In this document: piece after piece, positions 9,138 to 18,393 of the stretch | Numbering within the stretch: position 1 is the stretch's first letter | Layout: each line of letters begins with the position of its first letter | Assembly: GCF_009930875.1 (NCBI RefSeq) | Contig: NZ_CP025249.1 | Span: 1,426,001 to 1,490,000, forward strand | DNA length: 64,000 bases | Direction of reading: 5' to 3' | Origin: Actinomyces sp. 432 | GTDB taxonomy: Bacteria > Actinomycetota > Actinomycetes > Actinomycetales > Actinomycetaceae | Position numbers and translations under genes: made by a program | The notes under the pieces: model-generated | The model's input: the letters and a program-made list of their open reading frames with translations, nothing else | Told to the model about the DNA's origin: nothing | Database searches by the model: none

Positions 9138-10587
9138 GATGTCTCATGACTTCTGGGACTGTTGGATCTCATGACATCTGGGAGTGTCAGAAGTCGTGAG
9201 ATTCTGGGAGGCCCTGGGTGGGGTTGGGTTGGGGGATGGGCTATGCAGTTTCGCCGTTCAAGCGTCAGCGCATCATTGAGTTCGACTCGCGGGTTGCGGG
9301 TGTGAGCGTGGAGGAGTTCTGCCGGCAGGTGGGGGTCTCGAAGTCCTCGTTCTACCGGATCCGTAAGCGGGCCAAGCAGGAGGGGCCGGGGGCGGCGCTG
9401 GTCGCCCGTTCCAGGGCGCCGCTGCACCCGGCGCGCCGTTGGGATGAGCGGGTTGATGAGCGTATCGCCCAGGTACGCCGGGAGCTGGTTGCCGACGGGA
9501 AGGATGCGGGTCCGTGGTCGGTGTGGTGGGTGCTGTCCGGGGCGGGGGCAAACCCGGCCCCGTCGCGGGCGACTATTGCCAGGCGCATGCGGGCCATGGG
9601 GCTGGTGGTCCCGGCGCCACGCAAGCGCCCGCGGGTGTCTTTCAAGCGGTTCACGCGTACCAGCGCTAACGAGCTGTGGCAGCTGGACGGTATCGAGTGG
9701 AGTATCCAGGGGCGTGCGGTGACCATCTACCAGGTCATCGATGACTGCTCCAGGGTGCTGGTGGCGCTCAAGGCGGCCTGGGGCGGGGAGACGCATGAGG
9801 CCACACGCCAGATCCTGTCCGAGGCGTTCGACTCCTGGGGGCGGCCCGCAGCCATCCTGACCGACAACGGCAGGGCCTTCAACACTCACCGCACCACCGG
9901 ATTCGGGCGGACAGAGAGGTGGCTGGCCAGCCTGGGGATCCGTCCGATCAGCGGCGCCATCGGTCACCCACAGACCCAGGGCAAGGTCGAAAGCTCCCAT
10001 AAGCCCCTCCAGCTGTGGCTGGCAGCGCACCCCTACACCACCCTGGAGGACCTAAACGCCGGACTGGTGCACTTCACCGCCTACTACAACACCGAGCGCC
10101 AGCACCAGGGGCTGGGAATATCCATAACCCCCATACGCGTGTGGCACCAGGTCCCCCGGGCCCTGCCCAATCCCTCCCCAATCAACCTTGACGCGCTATC
10201 CGGGCCTGTGCCGCTGAGCCTGCCGCAGGCTGCCAGCACCGACCCCACCATCACCAGCAGACAGTCCCTGAGCAACGGGACCGTGACCTACAAAGGCCGC
10301 ATCATCTACGTCGGATCCTTCATGGCCGGCCAGACAATCGAGTTCCGCCAGTACCCCACCCGCCTGGACCTCTACGACCAGGCCGGAACACACTTCGCCG
10401 CGATCCCCTGGCCCCAGCCCACCCAGGCCCAGACCCACAGCCGGGCCACCATCAACGCTTCCAAACCACCCAACAGAATCATCAGCAGGCCACCCCGCTC
10501 ACCCCGCTCCCAACCGTCCCAAAACCCATGAGACTCAACCGTCCCAGAAGTCATGAGACTCAACCGTCCCAGAAGTGTGGAGACAGC
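9138..10587 (+). mobile_element. IS481-like insertion sequence, about 1450 bp
   Basis: The ends are imperfect inverted repeats: GATGTCTCATGACTTCTGGGAC on the left and, read inward from the right, GCTGTCTCCACACTTCTGGGAC. Extra copies of CTCATGACTTCTGGGAC lie just inside both ends, as often seen in this family. One DDE transposase gene fills the element. The flanks carry ACAGTACTGT directly repeated at 9128-9137 and 10588-10597, which reads as a 10-bp target duplication. Because that decamer is itself palindromic, the exact boundary could shift by a few bases. Confidence 0.85.
9236..10531 (+). CDS. IS481-family transposase
   Basis: Catalyses cut or copy transposition of the element that carries it. 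The N-terminus has a helix-turn-helix (FCRQVGVSKSSFYRIRKRA). The rve integrase core shows the DDE residues in LWQLDGIEW, ILTDNGRAF and GKVESSHK. The C-terminal 150 residues include a small beta-rich domain (VTYKGRIIYVGS) and a basic Pro-rich tail. The ATG at 9236 is chosen; an in-frame GTG at 9218 would add six residues. The frame is uninterrupted with terminal repeats on both sides, so the element may be active. Confidence 0.92.
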   Translation: MGYAVSPFKRQRIIEFDSRVAGVSVEEFCRQVGVSKSSFYRIRKRAKQEGPGAALVARSRAPLHPARRWDERVDERIAQVRRELVADGKDAGPWSVWWVLSGAGANPAPSRATIARRMRAMGLVVPAPRKRPRVSFKRFTRTSANELWQLDGIEWSIQGRAVTIYQVIDDCSRVLVALKAAWGGETHEATRQILSEAFDSWGRPAAILTDNGRAFNTHRTTGFGRTERWLASLGIRPISGAIGHPQTQGKVESSHKPLQLWLAAHPYTTLEDLNAGLVHFTAYYNTERQHQGLGISITPIRVWHQVPRALPNPSPINLDALSGPVPLSLPQAASTDPTITSRQSLSNGTVTYKGRIIYVGSFMAGQTIEFRQYPTRLDLYDQAGTHFAAIPWPQPTQAQTHSRATINASKPPNRIISRPPRSPRSQPSQNP

Positions 10588-10780
10588 ACAGTACTGTAGG
10601 GGTACGTAGCGTCACCGAAAGGTACGAATCGTCGACCAGAACGTACGAACCGTCACCACCAGGTACGAACCGCCAACCACGGGCACGCGAACCGCCGCCA
10701 CGAGGTACGAACCGTCAGCCACCCAGCGCGCACACGCACCCAGCCACTGAACCACCACACGCCATAAACGCGAAGAGCTG
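10588..10780. repeat. Dispersed repeat, right half of the split palindrome
   Basis: Positions 10588-10617 mirror 9108-9137. From 10606 onward motifs of the form GGTACGAACCGTC repeat every 20-22 nt. The stretch 10718-10745 (CACCCAGCGCGCACACGCAC...) matches the inverted copy at 27722-27750. The rest up to the tauE stop at 10858 shows nothing else recognisable, so this gene-free stretch is repeat DNA. Confidence 0.8.
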
Positions 10781-10857
10781 GGCTTGACCGGCTTCGTCAA
10801 GCTCGACTTCGCCAACCGCATCCTCACGCAGAGGCGCCGCCTTACTTCGCCTGCGTC

Positions 10858-11658
10858 CTACGCGGCACTACGTGGGGAGGAGCCACGGGCACGCAGCAGG
10901 GTGGAGATGATCACGTACACCAGGAACAGACTGAACAGGACCGAGCCCGTGCGTGGGCTGACCAGGCCGGCGACGACGCTTCCCGCTGGGGACGCAGCGG
11001 CCGACGCTACTCCTACGACGAGCCCTATGCGCACGTCGGCCACGCCGTGGCGCAGATTGGTGATTGTTCCTGACAGCGCGGTGGGCAGCATCACCACCAG
11101 GGAGGTGCCCCGCGCCAGCAGGTCCCCCATACCGACCGCCAACTGCGTGCCAGGAACGATCACCGCGCCACCGCCCACGCCCACCAGGCCGGACAGCACG
11201 CCCGCCACCAGGCCGACGCCCACGAGAGCGGCGCCGCTGCCCGGGGTCAGCGTGAGCCCGGCGTCGCGCACGGGCACCACGATCTGCTGCGAGACGATGA
11301 CGAACAGCGCGAAGGCGACGAAGATCCAAGGCAGAATCCGCGCCGGGAGGGCGCGCAGCAGTCGCACGCCGATCTGGGCGCCGATCAGGGAGCCGAGGAC
11401 CAGGAACACCGCGGCCACGAGCGACACCTGCCCCTGCACGCCATAGGAGACCGCGCCGACGATTGAAGTCGGCACAATCGCCACCAGTGAAGTAGCTGCG
11501 GCGCGGCGCTGATCCATGCCAACAAAAGCCGTCAGCGCAGGCACTATTACCAGTCCCCCGCCGACGCCGAACAGCCCCGCCAGGAACCCGGCGCCCAGCC
11601 CCGTCAAAACAATCCTCACCCAGGGGCGTCGGATCGCGGTGCGCGTCCTCTTCATCAC
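10858..11658 (-). CDS. TauE/SafE-family anion exporter (sulfite/sulfonate type)
   Basis: A 266-residue integral membrane protein with about eight helices and two internally repeated glycine-rich hairpins, [19 protein letters not shown] (near residue 25) and [18 protein letters not shown] (near 155). The duplicated G-x-G-G-G motif is diagnostic of the TauE/SafE family, whose members export sulfite, sulfoacetate or related anions. The substrate cannot be told from sequence. Its ATG overlaps the rarA stop by 4 bp, so both are translated from one message, although no functional link to rarA is evident. Confidence 0.88.
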   Translation of the reverse strand: MMKRTRTAIRRPWVRIVLTGLGAGFLAGLFGVGGGLVIVPALTAFVGMDQRRAAATSLVAIVPTSIVGAVSYGVQGQVSLVAAVFLVLGSLIGAQIGVRLLRALPARILPWIFVAFALFVIVSQQIVVPVRDAGLTLTPGSGAALVGVGLVAGVLSGLVGVGGGAVIVPGTQLAVGMGDLLARGTSLVVMLPTALSGTITNLRHGVADVRIGLVVGVASAAASPAGSVVAGLVSPRTGSVLFSLFLVYVIISTLLRARGSSPRSAA

Positions 11659-13067
11659 CTGTGCCCCTCCTCCTCGGCGTCCCGGTGCGCGTGCACGATA
11701 CGCTTAACGGCGGCGAGCCGCCGGGACAGCTGCTCCTCAAAGCCGTTGCCGGTAGGCCGGTAGTATTCGGCACCTTCCAGCTCCGCAGGCAGGTACTGCT
11801 GGGCCACGAGGCCGTGCGGGAAGTCATGCGGGTAGCGGTAGCCGGCGCCGTGGCCCAGCCGCTCGGCGCCGGCGTAGTGGGCATCGCGCAGGTGCGGGGG
11901 CACCTGCCCGGCGCGGCCGGCGCGCACATCCGCCATGGCCTCGCTGATGCCTACGGTCACGGCGTTCGACTTCGGCGCAGTGGCTACCGCCAGCGCCGCC
12001 TGGGCCAGCACCAGCTGCGCCTCCGGCATACCGATCAGGGCGACCGCCTGCTGCGCCGCCACCGCCGTTGACAGCACAGTCGGATCCGCCAGGCCAACGT
12101 CCTCGGCGGCGTGTATCGTGATGCGGCGTGCGATATAGCGCGGGTCCTCCCCGGCGACGATCATCCGGGCCAGGTAGTGCAAGGTGGCGTCTGGGTCCGA
12201 ACCGCGCATTGACTTGATGAACGCGCTGATCACGTCGTAGTGCTGATCACCCTGACGGTCATAGCGCACGGCGGCGACATCCGCGGCGCGCTCGACGTCG
12301 GCCAGCCCGATCTGCGGCACCGGCCCCGCAGTACCGCCACCGGGAGCAGCGGCGAGCACGGCGCCGGCCGCCGCCTCAAGCACGGTCAGCGCCTTGCGCG
12401 CATCGGATCCCGCCATGCGCACGATCTGCTCGCGGGCGTCATCAGCCAGCGAGACCTCGCCGGCCAGGCCCCGGGCATCGGTCAGGGCGCGGTCGATCAG
12501 GGCACGTACGGCGTCGGCCCCAAGCGGGTGCAGCGTCAGCAGCAGGGAGCGCGACAGCAGCGGAGAGACCACGGAGAAGCTGGGGTTCTCGGTGGTGGCC
12601 GCCATCAGCGTTACCCACCGGTTCTCCACGCTGGGCAGCAGCGCATCCTGCTGGGAGCGGGAGAAGCGGTGTACCTCGTCGATGAATAGGACCGTCTCCT
12701 CCCCCGCCGCCAGCCGACGGCGAGCATCTGAGACGACCTGCCGGACGTCCTTCACGCCGGCGGTCACGGCCGAGAGTTCCACGAAGCGGCGGCCGGAGCC
12801 GCGGGCCACGAGGTAGGCGAGGGTCGTCTTGCCGGTGCCGGGCGGCCCCCACAGCACCACGCTGGACACGCCCGCGCCGGAGGCACGCCCGGAGGGCGGC
12901 TCGACCAGGCGCCGCAGCGGAGAACCGGGCGCAAGCAGGTGGTCCTGGCCGAGTACCTCGTCCAGGGTACGCGGGCGCATGCGTACCGCTAAAGGCGCGT
13001 GCGCATCGGAGGGGATGCCGACGTCGTCGGTACTCGCGCTCTCAAACAGGTCGGTGCCCTGATTCAT
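11655..13067 (-). CDS. rarA: Replication-associated recombination ATPase RarA (MgsA)
   Basis: An AAA+ ATPase of the clamp-loader clade that acts at stalled replication forks. The 470-residue protein starts with a short leader and the [17 protein letters not shown] motif. Walker A is [11 protein letters not shown] (about 70-80), Walker [11 protein letters not shown], sensor 1 TTENPSF, and the arginine-finger region LLSRSLL. The C-terminal oligomerisation half has [18 protein letters not shown] and the ending typical of MgsA/WRNIP1 proteins. It is transcribed divergently from the MMPL gene across a gap of 79 bp that must hold both promoters. Confidence 0.95.
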   Translation of the reverse strand: MNQGTDLFESASTDDVGIPSDAHAPLAVRMRPRTLDEVLGQDHLLAPGSPLRRLVEPPSGRASGAGVSSVVLWGPPGTGKTTLAYLVARGSGRRFVELSAVTAGVKDVRQVVSDARRRLAAGEETVLFIDEVHRFSRSQQDALLPSVENRWVTLMAATTENPSFSVVSPLLSRSLLLTLHPLGADAVRALIDRALTDARGLAGEVSLADDAREQIVRMAGSDARKALTVLEAAAGAVLAAAPGGGTAGPVPQIGLADVERAADVAAVRYDRQGDQHYDVISAFIKSMRGSDPDATLHYLARMIVAGEDPRYIARRITIHAAEDVGLADPTVLSTAVAAQQAVALIGMPEAQLVLAQAALAVATAPKSNAVTVGISEAMADVRAGRAGQVPPHLRDAHYAGAERLGHGAGYRYPHDFPHGLVAQQYLPAELEGAEYYRPTGNGFEEQLSRRLAAVKRIVHAHRDAEEEGHR

Positions 13068-13146
13068 GCATATGATTCAACACCCGATCCGTGCCGAGAC
13101 CGAGCGGCGGCCCATTTCTGCTGGGAGGGTCTGTAAGACTAGCCCC

Positions 13147-15459
13147 ATGCTTGCCTGGCTCTCCCGCCGCGTCGTCAAGGACGCCTGGATCATTGTCGGC
13201 ACCTGGCTGGTTGTCGCGCTGCTGCTGCTGGTCGCATCCGTGACGGGATTGGGCGGGCCCAACTTGTTCGACCGCGCATCGGCAGGCAGTACCGCGGTCG
13301 CCGGCACCCAGAGTGCCGAGGGCGAGCAGATCCTGGCGACCTTGTCGGGGGACGCGCAGACGGTGACGCTCCTGGTCACGGACATCGATATCTCCGCCTC
13401 TGAGTCCCAGCAGGCGGTTGCCGACGCGCTGGAGGAGGCGCACGCTGACCTGCGCGCACTGGTGGGTGAGCAGAACGTGATCGACCCCTTCGTCGTGCCC
13501 GGAATGCTCTCCGAGCCGGCCGCCCAGATGCTGGCCTCGGCAGAGCTGGACGGCTTCCTGATCGTGGTTACCGCCGACCCCAACGGCGCTGAAGTCGCCC
13601 CCGCCGATGACACCGCCTACGCCCGCGAGCTGGCCCAGCTGGTCACCAGAGTCGAGGCACGCCTGGCCCAGGTGCCCGGTGAACTGACCGTGGTGGACCC
13701 CTCCGTGCGCGGCATCGTCTCCGATGACGCCCTGATGGTCGACGCCGTGGGCGATCAGGTCCGCAGCGACCTGCTCAGGGGCGAGCTGATCTCACTCCCC
13801 CTGGCGCTGATTGTCATGGTGCTTGTGTTCGGCGGCTTCCTCGCCGCCGGTATGCCGCTGCTGGGCGCTTTCGTCTCGATCGCCGGAACCATGGGAGTGC
13901 TGTACGCCCTGAGCTTCGCCATGGAGCTGCAGTCCTTCGTCATCAACATTGTGACGGTGATCAGCCTAGGCCTGTCCATCGACTACGGGCTGCTAGTCAC
14001 CTCCAGGTACCGGGAGGAGCTGGTCCGCTCCTACGCCGCGGAGGGCGCAGGCACCGGCGGTAGGCAGCGTCGGCGCCGCACCGGACGGCGGGACACACTG
14101 ATCGCAGACTGCGTGGCAACGACCTTGGCCACGGCCGGCCGCACGGTGCTGTTCTCCGCACTGACAGTGGCCGCCTGCATGCTCGGGCTGGTGCTTGTGG
14201 GAACCTCGACCCTGCGCTCCATCGGTGTGGCATGCCTGGCGTCGTGCCTGATCGCGGCCGCCGCCGCACTCACATTGGTGCCGGCGGTACTGGTGCTGCT
14301 GGGCCGGCGGATGCTGCGCCCGTCGCTTCTGCAGCGCATCCCACTGGTCGGAGCCGTACTGCGCCGCACGGGGGACGCCACCGGTGAACGGGGCGTGTTC
14401 CGGTGGATCGCCAGGCAGGTCCAGCGCATGGCCTGGGTGGTGCTGGTCGCCTGCGTGGTAGCCCTGGTAGTGCTGGCCTCCCCCGCGCGGAACCTGCACT
14501 CGCTGACCTCCACAACCGAGCTGCTGCCCGCAGACTCCGACCAGCGCACCTACCTGACGGTCCTGGAGGAGAACTACTCCGCCGTCACCCAGCAGGACGC
14601 TACCGTGATTATTGCCGCCACCGGCGAGCGGGTAACCGACTTCATCAATGCCGACTTGGCCACGTCCGAGGGCGTAGCGGAGGTGCTACGCGTGGCGACC
14701 GCGGGCGCTTATACGGTGGTCTACCTCGACCTGGCGGATGAGTCGTCCTCACGTGCGGCGGAGGACGCAGTAGCCACCATGCGCACGCTCGCAGCGCCCG
14801 CCGATATGTGGGTGACGGGGCAGGCGGCCAGTCAGCTCGACTTCCGCCTGGCGACGCTGGCGGCCCTGCCATGGGTGGCCGGATTCATCGTGCTGGTTAC
14901 CTTCGCACTGCTGTTCCTGATGACCGGTTCCCTGCTGGTGCCGCTGAAGGCGCTGGTGATCAACCTGCTTTCACTGGCGGCATCCCTGGGCGTGCTCGCC
15001 TGGGTGTTCCAGGAGGGGCACCTGACTGACGTGCTCGGCTTCACCCCCATCGGCGGGGTGGAAGCCTACGTGGTGGTCACCACGATCGGCGTCGGCTTCG
15101 GCCTGGCCATGGATTACGAGGTGTTTCTGCTGGGCCGGATCAAGGAGTACTGGGACGCCGGAGCGGACAGCGACACGGCGGTGGCCAAGGGCTTGCAGCG
15201 CTCTGGCCGTATCGTCACCTTCGCCGCCCTGATCATGGTCATTGTGTTCCTGGGATTCGTCAGCGGCGAGTTGCTGATCGTCAAGGAGATCGGGCTGGCG
15301 CTCGCGATCGTCGTCGCATTGGACGCCACCCTGGTGCGTATGCTGCTCGTGCCTGCCACCATGACGCTGCTGGGCCGGTTGAACTGGTGGGCGCCTGAGC
15401 CGCTCAGGCGCGTGTACGAGCGATACGGTCTGGAGGGCCCCGCAGCCGCCCGCTCCTGA
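13147..15459 (+). CDS. MMPL-family RND transporter
   Basis: A 770-residue membrane protein of the MMPL group, which in actinomycetes exports lipids or hydrophobic compounds using the proton gradient. It has the duplicated RND layout: a first helix (about 14-32), an extracellular domain (33-200), five helices, a cytoplasmic arm rich in RRRRTGRR, then the second half with its own extracellular domain and five closing helices. Segments VISLGLSIDYGLLVTSRYREE and VGFGLAMDYEVFLLGRIKE carry the Asp-Tyr pairs required in both halves. The ATG at 13147 is preferred because it places the first helix correctly; upstream codons read through the promoter. The cargo is unknown. Confidence 0.9.
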   Translation: MLAWLSRRVVKDAWIIVGTWLVVALLLLVASVTGLGGPNLFDRASAGSTAVAGTQSAEGEQILATLSGDAQTVTLLVTDIDISASESQQAVADALEEAHADLRALVGEQNVIDPFVVPGMLSEPAAQMLASAELDGFLIVVTADPNGAEVAPADDTAYARELAQLVTRVEARLAQVPGELTVVDPSVRGIVSDDALMVDAVGDQVRSDLLRGELISLPLALIVMVLVFGGFLAAGMPLLGAFVSIAGTMGVLYALSFAMELQSFVINIVTVISLGLSIDYGLLVTSRYREELVRSYAAEGAGTGGRQRRRRTGRRDTLIADCVATTLATAGRTVLFSALTVAACMLGLVLVGTSTLRSIGVACLASCLIAAAAALTLVPAVLVLLGRRMLRPSLLQRIPLVGAVLRRTGDATGERGVFRWIARQVQRMAWVVLVACVVALVVLASPARNLHSLTSTTELLPADSDQRTYLTVLEENYSAVTQQDATVIIAATGERVTDFINADLATSEGVAEVLRVATAGAYTVVYLDLADESSSRAAEDAVATMRTLAAPADMWVTGQAASQLDFRLATLAALPWVAGFIVLVTFALLFLMTGSLLVPLKALVINLLSLAASLGVLAWVFQEGHLTDVLGFTPIGGVEAYVVVTTIGVGFGLAMDYEVFLLGRIKEYWDAGADSDTAVAKGLQRSGRIVTFAALIMVIVFLGFVSGELLIVKEIGLALAIVVALDATLVRMLLVPATMTLLGRLNWWAPEPLRRVYERYGLEGPAAARS

Positions 15460-15514
15460 ACTCAGGCACCAGTGAGGCTGTCCGCCGCCGACGTCGAGTT
15501 GCGTACTGCAACCT

Positions 15515-15556
15515 TTCCGTGCTTGTCACCGGCATGCGTCGGCGACCAGCACGGAA
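15515..15556. terminator. Possible bidirectional terminator between convergent genes
   Basis: The 9-bp arms TTCCGTGCT (15515-15523) and AGCACGGAA (15548-15556) flank a partly self-complementary centre. The hairpin lies between the stops of the MMPL gene and yciO. No clear T-tract follows on either side. Confidence 0.45.
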
Positions 15557-15568
15557 TGCTTTCCAGTC

Positions 15569-16186
15569 TCACAGCAGGCTGGTATCGCCCGCGCCCTCTC
15601 TGGCAACCTCCGGAACAACCGCAGTCAGGTCGATTACGGTGGTTGGCTCGGTGGAGGTCACCGGCCCCTCGATGACGACGTCGATCAGGTGGCCTAGTTC
15701 CTCCTCAATCTCCCAGCCGTTGGACTCCGGCGTGGTCTGTCCGGGACGAATGAGGGTGGAGGACAGGAACGGGGCGCCGAATTCCTTGACCAGCGCCTGC
15801 GCGATGGCGTGGTCGGGGATGCGCACGCCCAGGGTGTGCTTCTTGGGGTTGAGCGTCATCCGCGGCACCTCCTTGGTGCCCTTGAGGATGAAGGTCCATG
15901 GACCCGGAGTCAGCCGCTTGATCAGCCGGAAGGCGTTGTTGCCGACGATCGCAAGCGGGCCGACCTGGGCGAAGTTGGCGCACACGAAGGTGAAGTTGTG
16001 CTTGGAGTCCAGTTGGCGGATGGCGCGTATGCGTTCCAGGCCCTCCTTGTTGCCGGGCGCGCAGGCGAGTGCGTAGCCGGAGTCCGTGGGATAGGCGATG
16101 AGCTCACCGTCCCGGAGCCGGTCGACGATCTTGGTGACCAGTCGTGCCTGCGGGGTGACGGGGTGCAACTCAATGTAGCGTGACAT
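15569..16186 (-). CDS. yciO: YciO-type member of the Sua5/YrdC family
   Basis: This 205-residue protein has the YrdC fold used to make threonylcarbamoyl-AMP for tRNA t6A. It is closer to the YciO branch: it has IHP-like ELHPVTPQAR at the start, YPTDSGYALAC, RIRAIRQLDSKHNFTFVC, LTPGPWTFILKGTKEVPR and PTTVIDLT, which match my recollection of E. coli YciO closely. YciO proteins have the nucleotide-binding KxR...S-type residues but an unclear cellular role. The start at 16186 (MSRYIEL) fits the family; an open frame extends further upstream but only as a shadow of the araC gene. Confidence 0.88.
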   Translation of the reverse strand: MSRYIELHPVTPQARLVTKIVDRLRDGELIAYPTDSGYALACAPGNKEGLERIRAIRQLDSKHNFTFVCANFAQVGPLAIVGNNAFRLIKRLTPGPWTFILKGTKEVPRMTLNPKKHTLGVRIPDHAIAQALVKEFGAPFLSSTLIRPGQTTPESNGWEIEEELGHLIDVVIEGPVTSTEPTTVIDLTAVVPEVAREGAGDTSLL

Positions 16187-16260
16187 GCGGCATATTGTTC
16201 CACGGATCACGTCATCTTGTTCCGCGCTGCTTTCGCACCAGGCTGCATGTGCGGGCCGGC

Positions 16261-17265
16261 TCAGGCGCCTCCGCGCCGGTAGGCGCTGGGGGTGGTGCCG
16301 GTCTCGTCCCGAAAGCGGCGGTTGAAGTTGGCCAGGTTGGTGTAGCCGCTCAGCGCGCATACCCGGGCCACCGGCAGGTCGGTGGTGCGCAGCAGGTGGC
16401 AGGCCCGTGCGATGCGACGTCGCCGCACCAGTTCGGAGAAGGTGATCCCGGCGGTGACATGGAAGAACCGGGAGAACGCCGATGGGCTGAGCGCAACCAG
16501 CTCCGCTGCCCGAGTCATGGAGATCTCCCCCGCCAGGTTGGCCTCGACGTAGTCGAGCACCGTGTTGATCCGGGCGGCGGTGGCGTCGTCGAGGCTGGGT
16601 ATGTAGCCGGCGGTGGCGATGGGGCGCGCCTCGTCGTCGGGTGCGGACAGGAAGACTTCTACCAGCTCTAGCAGCGCGGCTAGCCGCCCGAGGGGTCCGC
16701 GCTGTCCCATCCTCTCCAGCAGTGTGGCTGCCCGCGCACGGCTCGCCCCGGATAGCAGGATGCCCCGACGTGCGCGGTCGACCAGCGCCCGCATGCCGGC
16801 TAGTTCTGGCAGCTGCGTGGAAGCCGCCGTGAATCGCTCGGGCAGCACCTGGCACAGCACGTCACGGTCGGGCAGCAGTTCCCCGGGGGCCAGGTCCGAC
16901 AGCCAGTTGTGCGGCAGGTGCGGGCCCATCAAGGTGACCTGGCCGGCGTCGAAGTCGACGGTGCGGTCACCCGCGAGCATCTGCCCGGAGCCCGCGCGGA
17001 TCAGATGGAACTCGATCTCGGGGTGGTGGTGCCAGCGTGCGAGCGGGTCGGGATATCCGTGCGTCCACCAGCGCACCGAGGTGCCGACGTCGGGAACGAT
17101 GACCTCCAGGTCACCCACGTCTAACTTCGCTCCCGAGGCGGACTCGGCGCTCGGGGCGGAGGGGCGTGGGAGCGTGCCGGGGCGGGCCGGTGGGGAGGAC
17201 ACGCGTTCATTGTGCGCGCCCCGCCCACCGGCCCGTGGCCGGTTGCGATGGCTGGCCCTTTGCAC
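16261..17265 (-). CDS. AraC-family regulator with cupin sensor domain
   Basis: The N-terminal half is a cupin-like sugar sensor (WWTHGYPDPLARWHHHPEIEFHLI, DFDAGQVTLMGPHLPHNW). The C-terminal 100 residues hold two helix-turn-helix motifs of the AraC type (ISMTRAAELVALSPSAFSRFF and LPVARVCALSGYTNLANFNRRF). It is the last gene of a three-gene run behind the polyol dehydrogenase and the MFS permease, so it most likely controls that operon in response to the polyol. The start is uncertain: GTG at 17265 is given, 15 bp after the dehydrogenase stop, but GTG at 17202 would remove a basic, unconserved leader of 21 residues. Confidence 0.88.
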   Translation of the reverse strand: MQRASHRNRPRAGGRGAHNERVSSPPARPGTLPRPSAPSAESASGAKLDVGDLEVIVPDVGTSVRWWTHGYPDPLARWHHHPEIEFHLIRAGSGQMLAGDRTVDFDAGQVTLMGPHLPHNWLSDLAPGELLPDRDVLCQVLPERFTAASTQLPELAGMRALVDRARRGILLSGASRARAATLLERMGQRGPLGRLAALLELVEVFLSAPDDEARPIATAGYIPSLDDATAARINTVLDYVEANLAGEISMTRAAELVALSPSAFSRFFHVTAGITFSELVRRRRIARACHLLRTTDLPVARVCALSGYTNLANFNRRFRDETGTTPSAYRRGGA

Positions 17266-17280
17266 GGTTGTGGCCTCGGC

Positions 17281-18315
17281 TCAGCCCACCGTGATCTGCA
17301 GCTTGACGTCCCCGGGGCGGCCCTCGGCCACCCGGTCGAAGACCTCCTTGGCCCGATCCATCGGGAAGGTGTCGGTGATGAAGGGCTTGAGGTCGATCTT
17401 GCCGGCAGCCACCAGGTCGATTGCCCGCTGGTAGACGTTGGCATAGCGGAAGACCGTCTCGATGCGGGTCTCACGGGCCTGCACCTCGGTGACATCCACG
17501 GTGACCGGGTCCACGGGGATGCCGACCAGCACGGTGCGGTTGCCGGGGGCGCCCAGCTTCCACAGGTCCTCATAGGCCGACGGGTGGCCGGAGGCCTCGA
17601 AGACGACGTCGGCGCCCCAGCCGGCGGTGCGCTCGTTCACGACGTCGAGCAGGCGCTGCTCGCGCAGGTCCACGGTGACCACGCCGGGGATCTGGGAGGC
17701 GATCTCGAGCTTGACCGGGGAAACGTCGGAGACGATGGCGGTGGAGGCGCCGCCGGCGAGAGCCGCGGCGGCCGTGAGCATGCCGACCGTGCCGCAGCCC
17801 GAGACGACGGCGACGTCGCCCGGGTGAATGGCGGCCTTCGTGGCTGCATGCATGCCGACGGCAAGCGGCTCCAGCAGGGCGCCCTCCCCGTAGGAGACGT
17901 TGTCGGGCAAGTGGTAGGTGAAGGCGGCCGGGTGGATGACCTCCTCAACCAGGCAGCCGTCCACCGGCGGAGTCGCCCAGAAGGAGACGGCGGGGTCGAC
18001 GTTGTACATGCCCATGCGGGAGGCCCGCGAGCTCATGTCCGGCACGCCCGGCTCCATGGCCACACGGTCGCCGACGGCGAAGTCGGTGACGCCCTCACCG
18101 ACTTCCAGCACGGTGCCGGAGGCCTCGTGGCCCAGGATCATCGGCGCCTCGACGATGTACCGGCCGATGCGCCCGTGCGTGTAGTAGTGGACGTCCGAGC
18201 CGCAGATGCCGACGGTGTGCGGGGCGATGCGCAGTTGGCCGGGGCCACAGACGAGGTCACCGGGAACCTCGCGGACGTTGATCTCGTTGCGCTTCTCTAG
18301 AACTACAGCCTTCAT
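17281..18315 (-). CDS. Zinc-dependent polyol (xylitol/sorbitol-type) dehydrogenase
   Basis: A medium-chain dehydrogenase of 344 residues that should oxidise a sugar alcohol to a ketose with NAD. Catalytic-zinc ligands are visible at C38 (GICGSDVHYYTHG), H63 and E64 (GHEASG). The Rossmann loop SGCGTVG lies at 172-178, and D196 at the end of the second strand favours NAD over NADP. The lobe that normally holds four structural-zinc cysteines reads PDMSSRASRMGMYNVD, so those ligands are absent, as in animal sorbitol dehydrogenases. It lies between a polyol-type MFS permease and an AraC regulator, which supports the substrate class but not the exact polyol. Confidence 0.88.
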   Translation of the reverse strand: MKAVVLEKRNEINVREVPGDLVCGPGQLRIAPHTVGICGSDVHYYTHGRIGRYIVEAPMILGHEASGTVLEVGEGVTDFAVGDRVAMEPGVPDMSSRASRMGMYNVDPAVSFWATPPVDGCLVEEVIHPAAFTYHLPDNVSYGEGALLEPLAVGMHAATKAAIHPGDVAVVSGCGTVGMLTAAAALAGGASTAIVSDVSPVKLEIASQIPGVVTVDLREQRLLDVVNERTAGWGADVVFEASGHPSAYEDLWKLGAPGNRTVLVGIPVDPVTVDVTEVQARETRIETVFRYANVYQRAIDLVAAGKIDLKPFITDTFPMDRAKEVFDRVAEGRPGDVKLQITVG

Positions 18316-18393
18316 GGTTTCTTCTCCTGGTGGGTTGGTTGCGGGAGTTTGGTGTGATTCGCGGCTTTAAGGAGGGTCGGCGATTGGATGGGT

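Noticed and set aside
16187..16855. N-terminal extension of yciO into the araC gene
   Set aside because: The extension is the complement-frame shadow of araC. The family start is MSRYIELHP at 16186.
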